Assembly (NCBI RefSeq): GCF_932276165.1
Contig: NC_063997.1
Span: forward strand, 11,728,001 to 11,792,000
Reading direction: 5' to 3'
Length of the DNA stretch: 64,000 bases
Source: Plutella xylostella
Taxonomy: Eukaryota > Arthropoda > Insecta > Lepidoptera > Plutellidae
Each line of letters begins with the position of its first letter. Position 1 is the first letter of the stretch. A program made the translations under genes and the position numbers. This document shows positions 36,201-47,238 of this stretch, in pieces. The notes under the pieces were generated by a model, which worked only from the letters and a program-made list of their open reading frames with translations, did not search any database and was not told the origin of the DNA.

Positions 36201-37065
36201 AAAACGCAAAATATGTTTTATAAGAGTTTGGTAAGTTTTTTCTTAGCTATTTTTGCTTCATGTATGTTGCCACGGCTGACCCCACCACCTATTTTACTTT
36301 TAGTCATTCCAACATGACTTACCCTTAATAAATTCAGTCAGATAAATTTCCTTCAAACAATTTTACATCGAGGTCGTTTTGTACTAAAATAGCAATAACT
36401 TTTTTTTTAATTGAAACAATAGCAACGTTTTATACCATTTTGGAAACTGCATTAAATGAGCAATCTTTTCAAATAAGGTGCCAGGTTTGCGTGGTATATT
36501 TTTTTTACAGTATGTAGAGTCAAAGTTGTTTATAAAAAAATACGATTACCTTTTATGACTTTGGAAACCGAGTTTTTTTTAAACATACAGCATAACTCGA
36601 TATTTTTTTGACTGCGATCCATAGCAGGGCTATACAGGGTGATGCAACACCAAACAAATTCTAACAATATGGATTTTTGTACAGACGGCACGCAAAAAAC
36701 TGATCCAAGGTGTCGATTTTCAGCAAATTTATAAAAGTGTCAATATCTCGAAAATGATCGAGTTTTTACTAAGGTCATATTGTGATATTCTGGCCTCTCA
36801 TGAGCTGACCTATCAGCCCTTTAAGGGATGACGTTGACTTTTGGGACACCCTGTATATATATATATATATATATACCTTACTAAATACCGAACAGCGAAA
36901 GAACATACTTTATTTACTTTCTTGTAATGCATAAAACATTATCTATATTTACTTCATTTGAATTTTAAGATTTCACTTACTAATTTTAAATATAATATAA
37001 ATTTCAGTGTGAAGAACTACCGCGGCAGCTACACGGACTGGGTCAAGCAGCAGCAGCAGCAGTGA
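33201..37065 (+). CDS. Secreted single-domain rhodanese (sulfurtransferase) protein, 3 exons
   Basis: Exons 33201-33393, 33508-33670 and 37008-37065 join in phase to 137 aa; both introns have GT...AG ends. Residues 1-19 (MHSLSLLVLVVAWSGAQAA) are a likely signal peptide. The rhodanese fold follows: DVLIIDVRSPAEV, then GSIPSSINIPLNDV spanning junction 1, then the active-site loop CTVGIRAA (CxxGxR, catalytic Cys kept) preceded by IIVYC. A TDWVKQQQQQ tail follows. This family moves sulfane sulfur from thiosulfate or similar donors to thiol acceptors; similar small proteins in insects include the CG4456/Hsp67B2-type group. Exon 3 encodes only the last 19 residues and lies beyond a 3.3 kb intron packed with transposons (33770-36853). 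A TATA box (33098) and AATAAA (37206) frame the gene. Exons are GC-rich against AT-rich introns. The substrate and whether the protein is truly secreted are inferences. Confidence 0.9.
33770..35220. mobile_element. TA-flanked transposon in rhodanese intron 2
   Basis: CAGGGTGTTAAC at the left (then GCGTTTGAGCGGGAAATGG) is mirrored at 35184-35220, giving about 37 bp inverted repeats with a few mismatches, flanked by TA (33768-33769, 35221-35222). There is no transposase frame. It fits a non-autonomous Tc1/mariner-type element. A smaller MITE is nested at 34278-34404. Confidence 0.75.
34278..34404. mobile_element. 127 bp nested MITE
   Basis: Inverted ends (A/C)TGC(G/A)TACAGACCGGCC with inner CAACGAACG copies, flanked by the 6-bp direct repeat CTAAAG (34272-34277, 34405-34410). 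Confidence 0.75.
35225..36853. mobile_element. Foldback transposon with ~570 bp near-identical arms
   Basis: The left arm (35225 to about 35806) is the reverse complement of the right (about 36283 to 36853). In the first 270 bases I compared, only a handful of positions differ. The ends are CAGGGTGTCCCAAAAGTC, flanked by TA (35223-35224, 36854-36855). The loop of about 480 bases carries no ORF. It lies in the sense intron of the rhodanese gene and abuts the 33770-35220 element with only TATA between them. Confidence 0.88.
36854..36875. repeat. (TA)n microsatellite
   Basis: Pure TA repeat directly after the foldback element, possibly its expanded TA target. Confidence 0.9.
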
Positions 37066-37205
37066 GCAGCGTGCTGCGAGCAGCGGTCGGGCAGCAGCGT
37101 GCAGCAACCTGGCGTCCACTAGTTTACCGCACTGTGCCATAACATCCGTTTCAATACTACCTTAATATTAAATAATAGTTTTGCAATTCATACCTTGGAT
37201 ATGAC

Positions 37206-37211
37206 AATAAA
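37206..37211 (+). terminator. Polyadenylation signal of the rhodanese gene
   Basis: AATAAA 141 bases after the stop codon, the first canonical hexamer downstream. Confidence 0.7.
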
Positions 37212-37562
37212 TTCTACTATAAATACTAATTTGCATTTTTTTATATCATTTATAGATATTTAAACTCATGATACTAGGATAGGTAGGTACTAACTGTGAA
37301 TCTTACAACGGGGACTAAACTGGTACCTAATCCCTGGGAGGGTCACCTCGCTCCGTGTCCGGCCGATATACGAGTAGGTGTTCTACGAATTTTAAAATGA
37401 CGCAGAACAAAAAAGTACAGTATGGCGAGCTAAGTGAGCCAGTTACAGTTTACTATTGCGACATCCTGTATAAAGGAGTGAAAACATCCGGAATGAGACG
37501 TTGGTTCGTTTCAGTGATTGTGGAGCGGAGAGTAATTAGTGAGTGGCGGCGGCGGCGGTGGC

Positions 37563-37620
37563 GGCAGCGGGGTGGGGCGGGGCGGCAGCGGGGTGGGGCG
37601 GGGCGGCAGCGGGCGGGGGC
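37563..37620. repeat. 21 bp G-rich minisatellite
   Basis: Two full copies and one partial copy of a 21-base unit starting GGCAGCGGGGTGGGGC (37563, 37584, 37605). The G runs could form quadruplexes. Confidence 0.85.
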
Positions 37621-38100
37621 GGTGCATCCGCGCTGCAGGTGCCGTGGTCGTGTTTACTTACTTTACCAACATACTTTAGTAGTTAGTGCTCGTCTTTTAT
37701 ATAGATAGCAAAGCAATTGTCTTCATGTAAATCTTCTAGTGATATTTTTTTACGTTATTTACAGATATTTTCGTGTTGGGTCGTGTCGCCCTCACATCAA
37801 TACGTCGACATGTGGCATCTCACGTCATTACCAGACTGAATATTCATCGTACAGACTCACTTATTGTTTCTTTTTCTACCTCAATAATATCTGCAAAGTG
37901 CAATCTCTTCGCTACAATGATTCCTAAGTACAAGTAAAGTTGTGGGCGGGTTAGTTATTTCGCAAGGGAAGCGCAATCATCTCTGATATAACTCCAACAA
38001 ACCCACCAACCCGACGCTAACGTCGGGGACTAATCCCCAGAGGTTAGTTTATTGTCTATTCAAGTTGTTCAGAAAAAATACATGAAAAAACGATGTTTTC

Positions 38101-38285
38101 CGAAGGTATTTGAAGAGATCGCGATAGTCTCCTCCGGCGGGAAGCGGAACTAAATCCTCTCAGTCGCGGGCTGCTATATCTCACGTAATCCCGAGCGGAG
38201 CGCCGCCGCCGCCGCCGCCGCCGCCATCGATGGAGTGGCGCATAAATAGCGGGTGCTGGCAGGTGAGGCTCCGAGACACTGCCCT
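38101..38285 (-). repeat. Non-coding element, copy 2 of the first inverted pair (partner 10350-10515)
   Basis: Minus-strand match to 10350-10515; it contains a (CCG)n expansion at about 38202-38225. See the partner for shared blocks. Confidence 0.6.
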
Positions 38286-38542
38286 CCGCAGCCGCGTCAA
38301 GCCGCCCGCGGTGCCGGCGCGGGGTCGACGTGCGGAATGCTCAAGCTACCCATACATTTAATCTAATGATATGTGCAGCATTCACCAGTTATTTTTACGG
38401 TTAGATTTTCGAGGGGTAATTTAAATTATGTAAGTTATTCTCTAGTAGGCCACTTGAACACTGAGTAGTTAGCCCTTGTTATTTAGTCAATTCGTTAACT
38501 CATACAAATATTTTGTAGCTTTATTTAGATAATTGCGCTGGC

Positions 38543-38622
38543 CTGCTACGCCGCCGTAGCTACGGCCCTGCTACGCCGCCGTAGCGCCGGCCCTGCTACG
38601 CCGCCGTAGCGCCGGCCCTGCT
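38543..38622. repeat. 25 bp tandem repeat with CTACGCCGCCGTAG core
   Basis: Three copies starting at 38543, 38568 and 38593 and a partial fourth; unit CTGCTACGCCGCCGTAGCG plus CCGGCC. Each unit contains a palindrome. Confidence 0.9.
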
Positions 38623-39541
38623 ATTACTACTGAAACTTGTTTAATACTGCGCAATAATTTCTCGTAAAAATACAACAAAACTTAAGCACAGTGTAACAAG
38701 CACAAGTTGAATGAAATATTAAGCTCAATTAAAGTTGTTGTTAACATTGTGGTTTTGCCTGTTTGTCGTGGAGTAGAGGCGTCCGAGAGAAGTGCGGAGT
38801 GTTCCCTACTGCAGGGTAGCGGGGGGTAACGGGGGGTAGAGTGGGCATGGACAAACTTTTTTAATAATCACTTGTCTCCGCAATAAATCATCTGTTCGCG
38901 CTGAATTACGTTATTTTCTAAAATAAAGTGTAAATAGAACATAGAATAATTTATTTTAAACAACGTCAACTCAAATAGTAAAAAAACTAAACCCCTTGTG
39001 TTCCTCAACCCCACTTCTCGTTCGTTGCTTTTTGCACAGCACACATTTATCAGTGTACGATTGCACGGCGATAAATTCTGTACGGTTGTTATGTTGGCAT
39101 ATTCGAGTGTTTTGTAGTCGTTTTAGATAAACTGTGAAGTCTGTGTAAATTGTGTGGGTTGCGTTTTTCAGGTAGAATGTTTATTTGTGGGACCAGCGAA
39201 CTTCTAGTTATCCATACCAATACAATACACCTACCAAGGAATAGCCGGAATACTATCATTTTACTACTAAATTTTCAAAATAAAAACTTTGCTTTTAGGC
39301 GAGCATAAGTGAGCTTATTCCAAATTGATGTTTGGAAGTTTAATACTAATTAGAAAATAATTCTACATTTGTGTGTACCACTACTACAATTTTGTGAACC
39401 ACTTTTACAAGGATATCAAAACCATGAGTATTAATTAATTAATTTATTTATTTATTTCAATAATTGTTTTAATATCCAGCACTTTGCCAGGCGCAAACTA
39501 GTTACTAGTTATTATTCGGTGGTATTAGTAACCGATAGCTG

Positions 39542-39566
39542 CACACACACATAGACACACCAATAT

Positions 39567-39597
<31 letters not shown>

Positions 39598-39604
39598 CAT
39601 ACAC
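39542..39604. repeat. (AC)n microsatellite
   Basis: Interrupted AC run of about 60 bases. Confidence 0.9.
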
Positions 39605-40559
39605 CACGGACGTGTGAGGAATGTATCGCCGGCAGCTGGAACCAATCACATATATTTCGCGCTTCGACGAGTTTACAGCAATTGTGTGTCTGCAGGCGAG
39701 TGCACGCCCGCGCCGGCCCACGCCGGCCCGCGCTGCTCCGCGCTGCCCCGCGCCGGCCACGCGAGATACATACACACGTACATGAGACCTGAGCATAAGA
39801 TCTATTTTACAAACACGAAACCAACACTACCCTACCAATAACACTCGCAGCCAGCGCTGGCCCCCGGTAAACAGTTTTTAAACCAAACCAACGCCGCTTG
39901 TGATAATAGAACACCCGTCTAATTTTCTAGGCATAACTGGCCCCACCATTACCTATTTATTTCTTACGAACTCTGCCACTTTTCACCATTATTTTAAGTA
40001 CTAATTTAATAATACTACGTAATAGAAACTCTACTTTTATTTCTGTACTGTGAGGTAATGGATCAGCCGCGCGGCCGGAAGCGAGCCGCCGCCGCAAATA
40101 GCCCGCCCCGCCAGGCCACTCTCGACCTTACGCCCCTGCTGATAGAGCACAATTAACCGCACTTCAATCGCAGGCGTGACAGGGTTTCAATTTGTTATGA
40201 ACCGCCCCGATGTTGCAGGACGAGCTGCCGCGGGAACACTTCTTCAAATAACTATTTTAATTCAATAATTTACTACATGAGACCGCCTTTTGTACCCTAT
40301 TTAAGTTCTGATGTTAAATTTAAAATTATTTCTTGGTGTACAAATAAAGAGTACTATCTATCTACATAATCTGATCAGTAACACGATCACATCCACGTGT
40401 CTTGTACGAATTGAATTAAAATGCAAAGATAAGTGGCAGATTTATATTGTGTAGGTGGATGTTATACGACGCGACACGACGTGCGAGATGTAAATACGCT
40501 CATTATATGTATAGAGTCGCCGCAGCGATCCGTACGTGTGTTGATCTCCCTCGCCACCA

Positions 40560-40641
40560 GGCGAGTGTGTGAGCACCCTGCCGGCTCCCTGGCGAGTGTG
40601 TGAGCACCCTGCCGGCTCCCTGGCGAGTGTGTAAGCACCCT
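40560..40641. repeat. 31 bp minisatellite
   Basis: Two full copies (40560-40590, 40591-40621) and a 20-base partial copy of a unit starting GGCGAGTGTGTGAGCACCCT. No spacers, so not a CRISPR-like array. Confidence 0.9.
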
Positions 40642-41415
40642 GGCCCACGACACTCCGTTGGTCCACTTGAGCCCATCACAATCGGTGTGTCGCTTTCTAT
40701 TCCTAGTTTATTCAAACCTGATGGCGCGTGAACTGTTGTGATAAAAATCGTGTCAACGCCTAGCTCCATTTTATTCAATAAATATTTTATTGACAAATAA
40801 AAACGTTTTATCTGTATCTGTATGAAATCATTTTTCACGGTCGTATTTATGAGGCGTGCTCCGTCGCAGCTCAGTGAGTCGGCATTATGAACTCATGAAT
40901 AGCCGATGAGCCGCGTGTCGGTAAATTGAACATTTTTCTCCGGTGAGATAAAACTGAATTAAGCAGTTGTTTTCATTCGATTATAACTGACCATTACCGG
41001 TGTGATTTACAGCGCGAGCCGGCACAGTCAGTGCACCTCGTGCGTGCGACAGTCGCCGCTGCGCGCAGGACACAGGGTCGAGGTTGGCGCGGCGGCGGCG
41101 GCCGCAAATCACGATCCGGCTTAAAAGTGAATGTCCGCCGCCGCCGCTCATCGTGTATTCCGTTTATTGATACACAAAATACTGTAATTACCTGCTAAGT
41201 CAGATTTTCCAGTGGTTTCGTTTATTTAGATTACCATTAGGAAGCCGTATGCTATATTTTTGTTTCTGTTACATTGCTGCCCAATGTACGTACTTTTGTT
41301 CTTTCGTTTCATGGGCATGGGATTGTGGGTTCGGCTTTCTTCACTTTTAAACATAACTCTGTCATCATAATCATATATCATAAGGTAGGAAAACTTGTAT
41401 GTGCATTTCATTTTG

Positions 41416-41478
41416 TTGCTACGCCGTAGCTCGTAGCAGCCACTTGCTACGCCGTAGCGCGTAGCAGCCACTTGCTAC
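41416..41478. repeat. 28 bp tandem repeat with CTACGCCGTAGC core
   Basis: Copies at 41416-41443 and 41444-41471 differ at one visible base; a third is truncated. Shares its palindromic core with 38543-38622. Confidence 0.88.
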
Positions 41479-42158
41479 CGTATTTTTTCACTTTTCTTCA
41501 CTCACTGCAGTAAGTAATAGCGTAAATTTAGGTCTTAAATATACCATATTTTATGCTAATATATTATTATAATATAGTTCTATTCTATTTAACGTATGGT
41601 TATTATATTTAACAATACTATTTTGCAGTTTTACCTTGCATACAGAAACACAGTGGCTCATGAAGAGCCCCTCAATCACCATCTTTCGTTTTATACTTTC
41701 AGAATAACGGATCCCCTGTTACCCCTGTAGAGCTGTTTGTCTTAGAGTTTCATTTAATCCAAGGGCAGGCAATACATAATGAACTTAGGGATAATTTCAA
41801 GGTGTCTTTGTTTCTAACCAACGCCGGCTCACCGTAAACAAGCGCATATTGATGTATTGTTGCGAGAAGCGCGCGCGACGGCAGCCATTAATAAAGATGA
41901 CGGGTGCGGGGGGGTGCGGCGTGCGGGGCGCGGGGCGAGGGGGGGCGTGTGCGGACTCAGCAATAGAAGCTCGAGACAAATAATCACATTTACAACACTC
42001 TTTATTTTTAACTATAAAAGAAAATTTTAAAAATAACAACCTATAAAAAAGTGCCAAACGGCAGCCTTATTGCTGAAAGCAAACTCAACCAGAGAAATCT
42101 ATAGTACGTTTAGCTAGTGCACACAGTGCTTTCGGCTAGCGGTTCTGTGTGCGACCGA

Positions 42159-42214
42159 CGACGGCCTATAAAATTTCATAAAATCTGTTCTGTAGTTTTT
42201 GCGTGAAAGAGTAA
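42159..42214. repeat. Fragment of a common insect repeat
   Basis: AAAATTTCATAAAATCTGTT and TTTTTGCGTGAAAGAGTAAC are characteristic of a widespread dispersed repeat in moth genomes. It is cut by the MITE that starts at 42215. Confidence 0.5.
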
Positions 42215-43258
42215 CGGTCTTATTCATAAAAAGTTACGGGAGACCTATAGGCCTGCTATAAGCAAATGTCAAAAAAACTTTATTCATAAACGATCAATAG
42301 CGCTAAAGAACTCTCCAACTGATTCGTAAAACCTTGATATGCTAAAGTTGGCTGGACCCAGTGGCGGATTAAGAGCATCGGAGGCCCTAAGCACAAAGCC
42401 TGTGTAGGCCCCTAATTTATAACAATTTGTTCCTTGTCAAAGAGTGACAAAACAGTTCAATAGCTAAAACGTCCTATAACTTTTCTATAAAAAGGGATGG
42501 AAAACATTAAAAGGAGAATGGCCATTTCTCTATGGCGCCATGACCCAGAGAGGCCATTGATGAAACATACACTAACGTGTAGTCCGTAACTACAGTATAT
42601 CCTGGTATTAATATTATTATTATGAGGCATGGGAGAACGAAAATATAGGTGCTGAAAGATCAAGTCTTTCTACTGTACTAGATGTTACCCTCGAGCTAAA
42701 AATTGATTTTAAAAGTGTTCCCGTGGGAATTCCTGGATAAAAAGTATTCTATGTTACTTCGGGATAACGGGAACTTGAATAGAATGAAATAATTTTTGAA
42801 ATTGGTCTCTTTATAAAAATAGGTTTCTAAGTGTGAAATGTGCAAAAATAATTATTATATTATTTGCATAAATAAAGTCATGTAATACATTTTGTGATGC
42901 ACTATGTATTGGGGATCGCATGATTTACATTATAAAACTTATTTGTGCGTGTACTATTCATCAAAATCTTATTTAACGAAAAAAAAAAAATTAATTAATT
43001 TACTTTTGAACCCTAATATCTCAAGAACCCCATGGTTTAGATTTTTTTAAATATTTTTCCCTGATAATATACATTTTTATCAATAACTTAAAATAGGTTT
43101 GGTTAGTGGCTGCTAACTTACGCTAAGCGGGTCAGGTTTCGCCATTCTTCTTTGCTTGCCTTAAAGGCCTACGACAAGCGCAAGTATCACCACAGTTACA
43201 ACTGCGCAGGTACGCCGAGCTATCACTCGGCACATTTAAGTATACGCGCAAGCTTCAT

Positions 43259-43766
43259 TTTTAACCGACTTCGAAAAAAGGAGGAGGTTCTCAATTCGTG
43301 TGTAGTCTGTACCTATGTTTTTTTATGTATGTTCACCGATGACTCCGCCGTTTATGGACCGATTTTGAAAATTCTTTTTTTGATGTATTGGGTTGAGCTC
43401 ATAAGTGGTCCCTTTTTCAGAATTTTATTCTATCCCCAAGGGTGGGTAAAGAAGTAAAAACAGGGTATGAATTTCCATTTTGAGCACCTATTAACCGATT
43501 CTAATCAAATTTAGAACGTAAATATAGTTCTTAATACAAAAAAAATATGATGGTGACCTTGTGCTGATCTGATGATGGAAACGGAAGGCAGTCAAGGGAA
43601 CTCCTCAACGGTATATAGCAACTACCTCGTGTTTAGGCTTGAATGATTCGTATTGACTAGTAGGACTTATTGGTATCATTTGCATCTTACTTTTGATTGA
43701 CAATTATTATTGCAAATAAACTAAAAGCAATAAAATAAAATAATAATTAAAAAAAAACCGACTTCA
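43259..43766. repeat. Dispersed repeat bounded by AACCGACTTC
   Basis: Begins TTTTTAACCGACTTCGAAAA with GGAGGAGGTTCTCAATTCG, and ends in a direct AAAAACCGACTTC near 43753-43766. The inner TATGTTCACCGATGACTCCG is typical of a widespread lepidopteran repeat. I cannot assign its class. Confidence 0.6.
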
Positions 43767-43873
43767 TCAAACCACTATCAATCTTTTTTTTAATTATAAT
43801 TTTATTGTCAAATTCGTCGGCGTGGAAACTGGAAACAATGTTTCCCAATGAGGAATTATTTCTTCTACTGGTA

Positions 43874-45792
43874 GGGTAAACTACCCTATTGTTGACACCC
43901 CTCCATTTATTGACACAGCGTGGAATAATTAAAGAAAACAAGACAACGCTTCGTTCTATTTAGTTATATTTATATTTGAATGCAGCAGTAATAGTTATTC
44001 TGTAATGGTAACACTAGGCAGTTATTTTTACAGCAATGGCTAACCAATAAAACATAGACAATTCGTGCCTCTCCATTGCTTCTTTAAATTCCGCCATCTT
44101 GGATCGCTTTTTGCATAGGACAGTAGCTACTTTAGGAATAAATTTGCTAGTATTTCTTAAAAAAAATGGTTAAATTTGTTATTTGGACTGAAAAGGGAAC
44201 AAAATTCCTTTGCCATTTCTTACCTCAAAAACCACTTATTTTCGGTTTTAACTTCGAATTTAGGTGGTGTCAATTATAGGTAGCACTTTTGGTATATTTT
44301 CCTAATATTGACATATTGGGTCAATAATTGGAAGGAATGTTTTTTGTTTTCATGCTAATATTTTAGCTTTTTCCGGTAGTATATCCTATAATGATCACGT
44401 TGACACTATTTAATCATTTATCCCACACGAATTTCCAATTCATGACACAGTGTCAATACAGTGAAATCCAATTATCGACATAGTGTCAGTAATCTATTTC
44501 CCTATTATTGACATGTCTATATATAGGCAAAGTGTCAATAATTACGCTCATAAACGATAAATATTTTGATGGGAGCTTACCATAAAAGTGGCAGTGAGAA
44601 GTGAAGCAGAAAAAAAACTTTGTCTGCTTCACTTCTCACTGCCTTTCTGCAACCTATATGAAGTCGTCTGACTATCAGGTGGCCTGCCAACTGCTCTACG
44701 TCCACCTGTCATCATTTTGCCTGGCCAAAAGTGTCCTGCACACTTCCCACCCAGCTGAATCCACCTCGTAATCTGTTTAAACTGGGATTCTGACCCGGCG
44801 GGTAAACAATTATCAAGATAGGTGTTAAGATTCACAAAATTTAATGATATCCAGCTGTATCGTTCGTTTCGATTGGGACACTGAACATTACCTTAGTCTT
44901 GAACATGTTTATCTACAGGCCAACCCTCAAGGATGCTACGTGTAGTTCTGCGAGCATAAACTGGGGATATCAGAGGCATATTCATGATTCTTCATCAAAA
45001 TAAAGATGCGACAAAGCTACAGCAAGTACTTACCAGGTCTAAGATCAGCCTCGGTCCTGACGGCCAAAAAACATGCTATGTCACGCTTGCCTGTTCGTTA
45101 CCTCCACTCGAGAACTCGATTACTCCAACTGTCTTTCTTCTTGGGTGGCTGGCCTATTGGCATCTCACATTGGATCTCAGATGGATTGATTACACCAGTT
45201 TAGTCCGCATTTATATCGGTGGACCTGTTAGCCCAGCTGTGACCACATTTCTGAACCATATGGCATCAGCAGCAGGACGCACTAGCTGGAACCTTTGAGA
45301 AATGCCCAGGAGATCATGAGACGAAGCAGCCTAACTCAGTGGGACTAATCTGCTAGCATTAGCATTAGATGCAGGATATATGGTATGTCAGATAACTAGC
45401 TGATGACTTATGGTATGTGACACTTATGGTGTTTCAATATATCACCGTGATATACCAAATAGAGAACCGGACCCATGGTACCCTCCCAAAGGTTTAATTC
45501 CTGTTTAAAACGGTTTTTATTACCTAATATCAAGCATGTCAATAATTGGTACAGGAGGTGTCATAAATTGGAAAACCCGTGTCAATAATTGGGAAATAGG
45601 GGTTCTTTCACATTTATAGCTGATAATAAAAAACTAAGACTATAGGGTCATTGTTCCGTCAAAAATATTATAAATGAATATACACCTGAGACCGCTACGG
45701 AAAAAATACCACAATACTAATATTTTATGCGTATTTATGGCCAGTTTTGCAGACGACTCGTCTTAAAGTGTCAATAATTGGGTAGTTTACCC
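43874..45792. mobile_element. TA-flanked transposon with TGTCAATAATTGG subterminal repeats
   Basis: Ends GGGTAAACTACCC(T/A)ATT(G/A)TTGACAC are inverted, flanked by TA (43872-43873, 45793-45794). More than eight copies of TGTCAATAATTGG-like motifs cluster near both ends (for example 44325, 44498, 44534, 45535, 45590, 45768). The middle contains LINE-like coding scraps. The superfamily is undetermined. Confidence 0.7.
44629..45205 (-). pseudogene. Scrambled LINE C-terminal coding remnants
   Basis: Minus-strand frames contain GGRRAVGRPPDS (44629-44835 frame) and SNRVLEWR*RTGKRD (about 45150-45090). Both resemble the C-terminal GRW..RVLEWRPR.GKRSVGRPP segment of moth LINE proteins. They are in separate frames with stops, so at most these are fossils. 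Confidence 0.35.
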
Positions 45793-46573
45793 TATATTTT
45801 CAATGTTTGCAAACAACTAGAATTTTTTCACTAGAAAAAAGTCTAGTCGCCTGCTATACCCAAAAATCGGCGGGGTTAGCGCGGTATACAGTTTTACCAC
45901 CTATTCGCCACCCACCCACACAGTATTCCATGTACCTACAGTACAAGCTGGCCTGTACAGTTTAACAGTTTAAACTGTGGTGATACTTACGCGTGTAGGT
46001 AGGCTCTTTACCAACCACACGCACGGTATTCCGTGTTTAAGCCGACCTGCGCAGGCAAAGCTGTGGTGATACTCACGCGTGTGATAGGCCCTTTAATCAG
46101 AGCAAATTCATTACATCGGTCATATTGTGGATGAATAAAATGTAGGTAGGTATAAAATGAAACAGCAGCAGAGGATGGGGGCCCCTGGAGGCCCGGGGCC
46201 CCAAGCACGTGCTTGTCGTGCTTATAGGTTAATCCGCCACTGGCTGGACCCTACTGTACACCTTCCGTAAACCTCCTATTGTACAAAAACATGGCGGCCG
46301 GTCAACAGCTGTTCTGCTTTATTGACGATTTGACATTTGTTGTGAGTTAATATTTGCTGAAAATAAGTTGCCATGGTAACGTAAAAATTTAATTATTTTT
46401 TTGTGGGTTTTGGCTTGGCCACTGCGCCTTTAAGCCAACGTAAACTTTTTTAAGTGCCGCGCCGTGGCTAACATAGATAATAGAGATTGATAAATGAATG
46501 AAAGTTTTCGCTATTATTGTTTATGGTTTCGTCAGACCGGCAACTTAATAGGGTAAATGTCAAAATGTTTGGT

Positions 46574-47235
46574 CTGTGATCCACAGCACGCTTTCTAACT
46601 CGCGTTCATAATATTGGTTGGATTTTATCATTAATAGATGACAATAATTCAAAAATATATTTATTTTAATCTTTCGTTAGATTTTAGTATGTACATTTTG
46701 TGCAATAATAATAGTACATAATTGAGCTACGTATACAAAACTTAATATTAACTTTTATCTACGTCATCGTTACGATAACACAGTGAAGCTATAAAAATGA
46801 CATAACTTGGAAGAATTTAGCATCATCAACTGAAATTATAAAATATCATCGTATTTTTATAGCATTGGTTCTAGAGCAAATATTTACAAAATATAAGTCT
46901 TTGGTCTCATCTAATACGATAAAAATCACGTCCTTAACAAGATCCTCAGTGTCTGTGCACAGTGCACCAGTTCGTTTCAACAACGTCACACGACCACGAT
47001 CAGTGCCGGCGCCCGTGTCGACACTGCGGGCGTCTCGGTAGACAAGTAGGTCGTTGACTGCGGGCTCGCAGCCAGCTGCAGCAGTGCTGCCTCCCGTCAT
47101 ACAATTCGTTGTAATGAGCACAGCTCGAATGAAATCCAATTACACCCCGTATTTATAAAACTTAAGTTACGTCAACAAGATTTTGACATAGAGACAACGT
47201 AATTTGTGTAGTATCGAGTACAAAATTGTACAAAT
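46574..47235. other. Stretch between the two MITE copies
   Basis: Contains one weak ORF candidate (46846-47139) and otherwise nothing recognisable. Confidence 0.4.
46846..47139 (-). CDS. Uncharacterised small ORF (97 aa, or 84 aa from the second Met)
   Basis: No family recognised. The frame (starting MDFIRAVLITTNCMTGG, later KDVIFIVLDETKDLYFVNIC) has varied, protein-like composition rather than low complexity, unlike most chance frames here. A minus-strand TATAAATA lies at about 47150-47157, too close to the first ATG but plausible for the second (47098-47100). No splice sites, signal peptide or poly(A) hexamer close by were found. It lies between the two MITEs and could be chance. Confidence 0.2.
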   Translation of the reverse strand: MDFIRAVLITTNCMTGGSTAAAGCEPAVNDLLVYRDARSVDTGAGTDRGRVTLLKRTGALCTDTEDLVKDVIFIVLDETKDLYFVNICSRTNAIKIR

Positions 47236-47238
47236 CTA

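Larger units (their letters stand above)
37212..42158. other. 5 kb non-coding region rich in minisatellites
   Basis: No supported exon. Apart from the repeats listed separately, it has GC-rich islands at 38195-38235, 39705-39765, 40070-40130, 41085-41150 and 41870-41955, and a LINE-type end (GTACAAATAAAGAGTACTAT then CTAT repeats) near 40339-40365. Confidence 0.5.
42359..46242. mobile_element. hAT-like element, 3.9 kb, with nested insertions
   Basis: Inverted ends CAGTGGCGGATTAA, flanked by the exact 8-bp duplication GCTGGACC (42351-42358, 46243-46250). The empty site is confirmed by MITE copy B (GGCTGGACCCTACTG, near 47373). No transposase frame survives. Most of its length is other repeats (43259-43766, 43874-45792). 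Confidence 0.88.
42215..46573. mobile_element. MITE copy A, split by a hAT-like insertion
   Basis: 42215-42358 and 46251-46573 together match 47239 to about 47710 of copy B, beginning CGGTCTTATTCATAAAAAG. The gap between them is exactly the hAT-like element plus one copy of its 8-bp target duplication. The right end is missing; the match stops at GGTCTGTGA near 46573. Confidence 0.88.

Noticed and set aside
37355..37708. 117-codon plus-strand ORF
   Set aside because: Half of it is the 21 bp G-rich minisatellite read as Arg/Gly/Gln repeats.
40560..40641. CRISPR-like array
   Set aside because: Head-to-tail minisatellite without spacers, in a eukaryotic genome.
41720..41745. miR-10-like CCCTGTAGA string
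   Set aside because: Match ends after nine bases and there is no hairpin.
44984..45298. 104-codon ORF (ending SAAGRTSWNL)
   Set aside because: Antisense to the LINE-like remnant at 45090-45150; no independent support.
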